Shown here in pieces: positions 60,385 through 64,000 of a DNA stretch of 64,000 nt. Under the pieces are notes generated by a model. The model did no database searches and was not told the origin of the DNA. It was given only the letters and a program-made list of their open reading frames with translations. This DNA comes from Chryseobacterium sp. JV274 (GTDB lineage: Bacteria > Bacteroidota > Bacteroidia > Flavobacteriales > Weeksellaceae). The DNA lies in the NCBI RefSeq assembly GCF_903969135.1, contig NZ_LR824569.1, positions 1,612,001 through 1,676,000 of the forward strand, read 5' to 3'. Position numbers and translations under genes: made by a program. Positions within the stretch are counted from its first letter, which is position 1; each line of letters opens with the position of its first letter.

Positions 60385-61012
60385 GCTTCTTGCCTTTGGA
60401 AACAAGATACTCATTAATTTTTGAGAAAGGCTTACTCCCAAAAAAACCTCTGTATACAGAAAATGGTGAAGGGTGCGCCGATTTCAGAATAAAATGCTTA
60501 GCCGGATCTATGAGTTCGGCTTTTTTTTGTGCAAAAGCACCCCATAAAACAAATACTACATTCTCTTTTTTATCTGAAATTTCTTTAATGATAAAATTGG
60601 TGAATTTTTCCCAACCCAGATCTTTATGGGAATTGGGTGAATGAGCGCGAACCGTTAACGTAGCATTCAGCAACAAAACACCTTGTCTTCCCCAGTCATC
60701 CAATTCTTTGGAAGTTCTCACCACTCCTAAATCATCCTTTAACTCAATAAAAATATTTTTAAGTGATGGCGGTGCAGTAACCTGTTCAGAAACAGAAAAA
60801 CACAAACCATTGGCCTGAAAATCATTATGGTAAGGGTCCTGACCAATAATAACGACCTCAACATCATCAAAAGCCGTCAGCTCCAGTGCTCTGAAAATCT
60901 GATTTTTCGGTGGAAAAACTTTAGTTGTTGCATATTCATTCTTTACTTTCTCCCAAAGGGTTGTAAAGTATTCTGTACTCTTTATAGGGGCTAAAATTTC
61001 TGTCCACGTCAT
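60371..61012 (-). CDS. ung: Uracil-DNA glycosylase
   Basis: 213 residues, full length family 1 UDG. Motif A GQDPYH (residues 57-62, catalytic Asp59), FSVSEQVTAPPSLKNIF, LLLNATLTVRAHSPNSHKDLGW and motif B HPSPFSVYRGFFG. It removes uracil from DNA to start base-excision repair. It converges with the lipoprotein gene (overlapping ends). Confidence 0.97.
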   Translation of the reverse strand: MTWTEILAPIKSTEYFTTLWEKVKNEYATTKVFPPKNQIFRALELTAFDDVEVVIIGQDPYHNDFQANGLCFSVSEQVTAPPSLKNIFIELKDDLGVVRTSKELDDWGRQGVLLLNATLTVRAHSPNSHKDLGWEKFTNFIIKEISDKKENVVFVLWGAFAQKKAELIDPAKHFILKSAHPSPFSVYRGFFGSKPFSKINEYLVSKGKKPISW

Positions 61013-61048
61013 ACTGCAAAAATAATAATATTAAAATAAGGGCCTGCA

Positions 61049-62053
61049 TTATACTTTAAATATCTTCAGTTTTCTTTCGATCAGCATATAAGAAACATAG
61101 GATAATAACAACGAAAAAGATATCAATAACAGATTATTAAGATGATAAGAATGCACAATAACGAAATCCTGCTTCTTCACAATATAATGGATAATATATA
61201 GCGAATAAGAAATATTCCCCAGGAAATACACTGCCTTGGTTTCTAAAAATGTTTTTAAATAGTTTTGCTTTCCTTCATACAGATATTTTATCATCAATGC
61301 TGATAATAAAGGAATAAATAACAATCCTTTTTCAATAAACAACATAGATACAAACAGTAAGAGAATGATATAAATAACGAGGGTATCCTTCTTCATTTTA
61401 AATAGTGGTAAAAGAGCAACCCCAATTCCAAGAAAATAAGAAGATACTGTTCTCAGAAGGGAAACAAGACCATAAGGAAGATCAAGATATCTTGGTGATT
61501 CGCCTACTTCCATGGAATGTTCAGAACCTATATACAAATGGCCTGGGAGATAGGGAAGCATAAATCTCAAAACCAAACTTGCAATAATTAAAACTTCGCT
61601 TCGTATTTTATAATGCAGGACAAACCATAGTATAAACGGAAAAATCAAATAACAAACCCACTCTGTACTTAGCGACCAATAGACAACATTCAGCAGGTAA
61701 TCAGGATTAAAAAAGCATTGTAATAAGGTCGCATTAATCAGAAGCCCTGCTATAGAAGTCTTCATTAAAAACAATGCAATAAAAACAACCGATACAATGT
61801 ATACAGGATAAATTCTATTGATTCTTTTTTTATAAAAAATTTCTATTGTTTTATAATTAAGTTCTTTAAATTTTCCAGAATAAGAAACAGTCAATAAAAA
61901 AGCACTCAATACAAAAAAGATATCCACTGCCACATACCCTTTCCCTACTATATCCTGAATGAATTCATTTCTAAAAAAACTAAAATGAAAAAAAGCTACC
62001 CATAATGCAACAACCCCTCTAAGCCCCGTTAAAGATTTTATTTCATTTTTCAT
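61049..62053 (-). CDS. Acyltransferase 3 family membrane protein
   Basis: 334 residues from ATG 62053 ([20 protein letters not shown]); the longer frame opens with TTG. Around ten membrane spans and the family start signature [18 protein letters not shown] with catalytic-type His, R-x-x-R-I-Y-P in the third loop. Members add acetyl or other acyl groups to surface sugars or antibiotics; the acceptor is unknown. Confidence 0.85.
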   Translation of the reverse strand: MKNEIKSLTGLRGVVALWVAFFHFSFFRNEFIQDIVGKGYVAVDIFFVLSAFLLTVSYSGKFKELNYKTIEIFYKKRINRIYPVYIVSVVFIALFLMKTSIAGLLINATLLQCFFNPDYLLNVVYWSLSTEWVCYLIFPFILWFVLHYKIRSEVLIIASLVLRFMLPYLPGHLYIGSEHSMEVGESPRYLDLPYGLVSLLRTVSSYFLGIGVALLPLFKMKKDTLVIYIILLLFVSMLFIEKGLLFIPLLSALMIKYLYEGKQNYLKTFLETKAVYFLGNISYSLYIIHYIVKKQDFVIVHSYHLNNLLLISFSLLLSYVSYMLIERKLKIFKV

Positions 62054-62103
62054 ATATAATTTCAATCGGCGATAAAGATAGAAAAAACCTGTTAGATTTT
62101 ATA

Positions 62104-62622
62104 TTATTCATTACCGGACGGTCTTTTTAAACTAAAAATAATGTTATCCGGAAAGCCTTCATCTTTCTTTCCCTCTAACAAAATAAAGTCATGTTTTACA
62201 AGAAGTCCTTTTGAGTTTTCATTAATTTTATTGGTAATCGCTACAATTTCCTGTAAATGCAATTCGTTAAACCCAAAATCTAAAACTGCTTTCAATGTTT
62301 CAGACATTATTCCCTGTCTGTGATATTCCGGCAATAATTCATAACCAACTTCTGCTGTTTTCCGGTTTGCAGAAAAATTCCAAAGACAGATTGTTCCGAT
62401 AAGATTCAACTGATCTTTTAAAGAAATTCCCCAATACACGGTTTGATTATTCTGAACTCTTTCCTTAATCGTTAAAATAAACTGAAGGGCATCATAATTT
62501 GTCTTCGGTGAAACCCTTTTCACAAATTTATTGACCTCCGGATTGCTTCGGATTTTTAAAATATCTTCGGTATGCTGTTCATTGATACCGTTTAAAATCA
62601 ACCTTGAGGTTTCTAGTTTCAT
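62104..62622 (-). CDS. GNAT N-acetyltransferase, RimJ/RimL-like
   Basis: 172 residues. GNAT fold with RLILNGINEQHTEDILKI at the start, AEVGYELLPEYHRQGIMSETL (acetyl-CoA binding R-Q-G-x-M) and NENSKGLLVKHDFILLEGK. Similar proteins acetylate ribosomal proteins or small molecules; target unknown. Confidence 0.88.
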   Translation of the reverse strand: MKLETSRLILNGINEQHTEDILKIRSNPEVNKFVKRVSPKTNYDALQFILTIKERVQNNQTVYWGISLKDQLNLIGTICLWNFSANRKTAEVGYELLPEYHRQGIMSETLKAVLDFGFNELHLQEIVAITNKINENSKGLLVKHDFILLEGKKDEGFPDNIIFSLKRPSGNE

Positions 62623-62676
62623 TGTTCAGATAGGATAAGTGGTTGTAAATAAATTTTTATGTTTACTAAAGCTATT

Positions 62677-63045
62677 TCAGATATCTCTTAATACTAAGGT
62701 TTCTGAGAATCCGCTTTCATCAGCGTCCAGATTCATAAATAAATACACCCCGTATTTTACAGTATAGCTTTTTTCGTAAATAACAATTGATTCTGTTTTA
62801 TCCTGATCACTTTTTTTGTGTTCTTTTTTACGGACATTATTATTTTTATTGCTATGGCCAGCCATTTTTTTACGGTCCTTATTTTTTAAGCTTTTCACCG
62901 GAAGTTTTTTACCAGCGGTCTTTTGGGGAGTTCTGCTAATGGATTTCTTTTCATTTTTTTCAATCTCATTTTTCTGAATCTGAATCTGGGCCTGAGCCTG
63001 AATACCTGCCAAAAGAAAAAGAAGGGCAAGCAGTAAATTTTTCAT
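62677..63045 (-). CDS. Small secreted basic protein
   Basis: 122 residues with a signal peptide (LLLALLFLLAGIQAQAQ). The mature part is very Lys/Asn/Arg-rich and low-complexity, then a hydrophobic YTVKYGVYLFMNLD tail. No family recognised. May bind acidic polymers. Confidence 0.55.
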   Translation of the reverse strand: MKNLLLALLFLLAGIQAQAQIQIQKNEIEKNEKKSISRTPQKTAGKKLPVKSLKNKDRKKMAGHSNKNNNVRKKEHKKSDQDKTESIVIYEKSYTVKYGVYLFMNLDADESGFSETLVLRDI

Positions 63046-63289
63046 AGTTATAGTTATTAGTGCAATAAATATAAGCCTTAACCATTATACATTCAAACTT
63101 TTTCTTTTTCAAAAAAAAATTATTCTGTTTTTTCAATCATACGGATCACTTACTTTATGTATCAAGGTATTTAGATCCATCGGTAAACCTTAAAACTTTT
63201 ATCATTTTAAGGGTTCAAAAAAAACATCAGATTTAAAGTTAATTTATTCTGTAAATCTCTCGGATATACGTAATAATCAAAATTCTCAC

Positions 63290-63297
63290 TAAATTTG
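63290..63297 (+). promoter_or_regulatory. -7 box TAAATTTG of mutS2; leaderless
   Basis: TAAATTTG ends four bases before the GTG at 63302, so the transcript probably starts at or next to the start codon. Confidence 0.45.
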
Positions 63298-63301
63298 CAG
63301 T

Positions 63302-64000
63302 GTGTATATAGATAAAGAAGATTTAGACGAATTAGAGTTTCCGCAATTGCTCGCGGAAATCTCCCCATTTGCGTATTCTCCGAAAACAAGAGAAAAAATT
63401 CTTCAACTTCGCCCAATGGAAATAGACGAGGCGGAACTTTCGTTAAAAAAAACGTCAGAATATCTGTCGAGTTTTGAAAGTTCAAATGCGATTCCGTTTG
63501 ATGAATATGAAGATATTGAAAGTGAGCTGAAACTGATGCTGATTGAGAATTACCGACTGGAAAATGCTGCTTTCATCAAAATAAAAACCATCACGGAACA
63601 GATCGGAAAACTGCAGAAGTTCTTCCCTACCATGCCCGAAACATTTCCTACTTTATTACAAGAAGTTTCTGTACTGGAATTCAGAAAAGAGATCATTGAT
63701 AAAGTAGATAAGGTTTTCAACCGTTTTGGTGAAGTAAAAAATGAAGCTTCTCCGGCCTTAAAAGGCATAAGAACTGAAATTCAGCTTGCTAAAAAAGCAA
63801 TTCAGGAAAATTTCAACCGTGCACTCACCACCTATGGACAGAGTGACTTTTTGGATGATATCCGGGAAACAATTATTGATGACCAAAGAGTTCTGGCTGT
63901 AAAATCAGGATTCAAAAAAAGAGTGGCCGGAAGAACGTTGGGAATTTCCAAAACAGGTTCCATTACTTACATTCAGCCGGACAGTGTTGTAAAACATTAC
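63302..64000 (+). CDS. mutS2: Endonuclease MutS2, N-terminal part (cut by window end)
   Basis: 233 codons from GTG 63302 to the window edge. The start reads MYIDKEDLDELEFPQLLAEI and continues through the MutS2 N-terminal helical clamp (SPFAYSPKTREKI, DEYEDIESELKLM, IREKVDKVFNRFGEV-like) and DILRETIIDDQRVLAVKSG-like segments. The gene has no ATG start, which is why ATG-based searches miss it. The protein acts on recombination intermediates or rescues stalled ribosomes. Its C-terminus is outside. Confidence 0.92.
   Translation, partial: MYIDKEDLDELEFPQLLAEISPFAYSPKTREKILQLRPMEIDEAELSLKKTSEYLSSFESSNAIPFDEYEDIESELKLMLIENYRLENAAFIKIKTITEQIGKLQKFFPTMPETFPTLLQEVSVLEFRKEIIDKVDKVFNRFGEVKNEASPALKGIRTEIQLAKKAIQENFNRALTTYGQSDFLDDIRETIIDDQRVLAVKSGFKKRVAGRTLGISKTGSITYIQPDSVVKHY

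Noticed and set aside
63207..63485. Minus-strand 92-residue frame at the mutS2 start
   Set aside because: Antisense to the conserved MutS2 N-terminus, which fits the family from GTG 63302 to the window end.
1..64000. tRNA or rRNA gene, including a tRNA as integration target
   Set aside because: I looked near the prophage junction and in the larger gaps and saw no cloverleaf-like sequence or rRNA conserved stretch; a proper scan with a tRNA model would settle this.

Overview
The window reads as a flavobacterial chromosome, most likely Chryseobacterium or a close relative. Supporting signs are low G+C, Bacteroidetes-type promoters (TTG / TAnnTTTG), a murF-gldJ-porU-porV block for gliding and type IX secretion (T9SS), three surface proteins with T9SS sorting tails, and a Bacteroidetes-type mevalonate pathway gene. 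I assign the genus by family resemblance; there is no rRNA or tRNA gene in the window to prove it.

1-13.8 kb: the right part of a temperate prophage or related integrative element whose left end lies outside the window. A long minus-strand early operon encodes many tiny proteins, a winged-helix protein, an ERF single-strand annealing protein with a PD-(D/E)XK exonuclease-like partner, an OB-fold DUF3127 protein, an excisionase-like HTH protein, a DUF1376-like replication protein with a possible internal origin, and a RecA/AAA-type ATPase. A switch region (about 9.0-9.6 kb) has a well-formed early promoter overlapping a palindrome, and a CI-like repressor gene on the other strand. The right end carries lysogeny cargo: a lipoprotein, a membrane protein, two secreted proteins (one DUF4468), and an overlapping Panacea-domain gene / membrane-protein gene pair that looks like a toxin-antitoxin (PanAT-like) module. 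Terminators and three phased direct repeats mark the probable junction with the chromosome. No integrase is in the window.

13.8-23 kb: NUDIX hydrolase, murF, gldJ (minus) and porU-porV (plus). PorU/PorV process and attach proteins with C-terminal sorting domains, and three such proteins (tandem BspA/DUF285-repeat paralogues) lie at 31.0-35.6 kb. 23-30.8 kb: a lipoprotein-type subclass B1 metallo-beta-lactamase, an FUSC-family membrane protein, an Sfp-type phosphopantetheinyl transferase, a HugZ-like protein, ahcY, a lipoprotein and a YiaA/B protein.

35.6-51.8 kb: mostly housekeeping. purE and purK (separated by transport and secreted-protein genes), a CPA2 antiporter, TauE/SafE plus DUF1634, an EEP nuclease/phosphatase, mvaD with a tiny membrane protein, a long-chain acyl-CoA ligase and an NAD-dependent epimerase.

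52-54.6 kb: the most interesting locus, a graspetide (microviridin/chryseoviridin-type) RiPP cluster with two precursor peptides, a hairpin that probably attenuates transcription, and two ATP-grasp ligases. Both precursors end in a KYPSD core with an all-Asp acceptor tail and carry an octad D-x-[IV]-T repeat between leader and core.

54.7-64 kb: alpha/beta hydrolase, pdxJ, MscS channel, secreted lipoproteins, ung, an acyltransferase, a GNAT acetyltransferase and the start of mutS2. Intergenic spaces hold several dispersed repeat families (GGAAGCTGGAAG inverted-repeat elements, GGCTAAAGCC palindromes, CCTGAGCGAAG elements).
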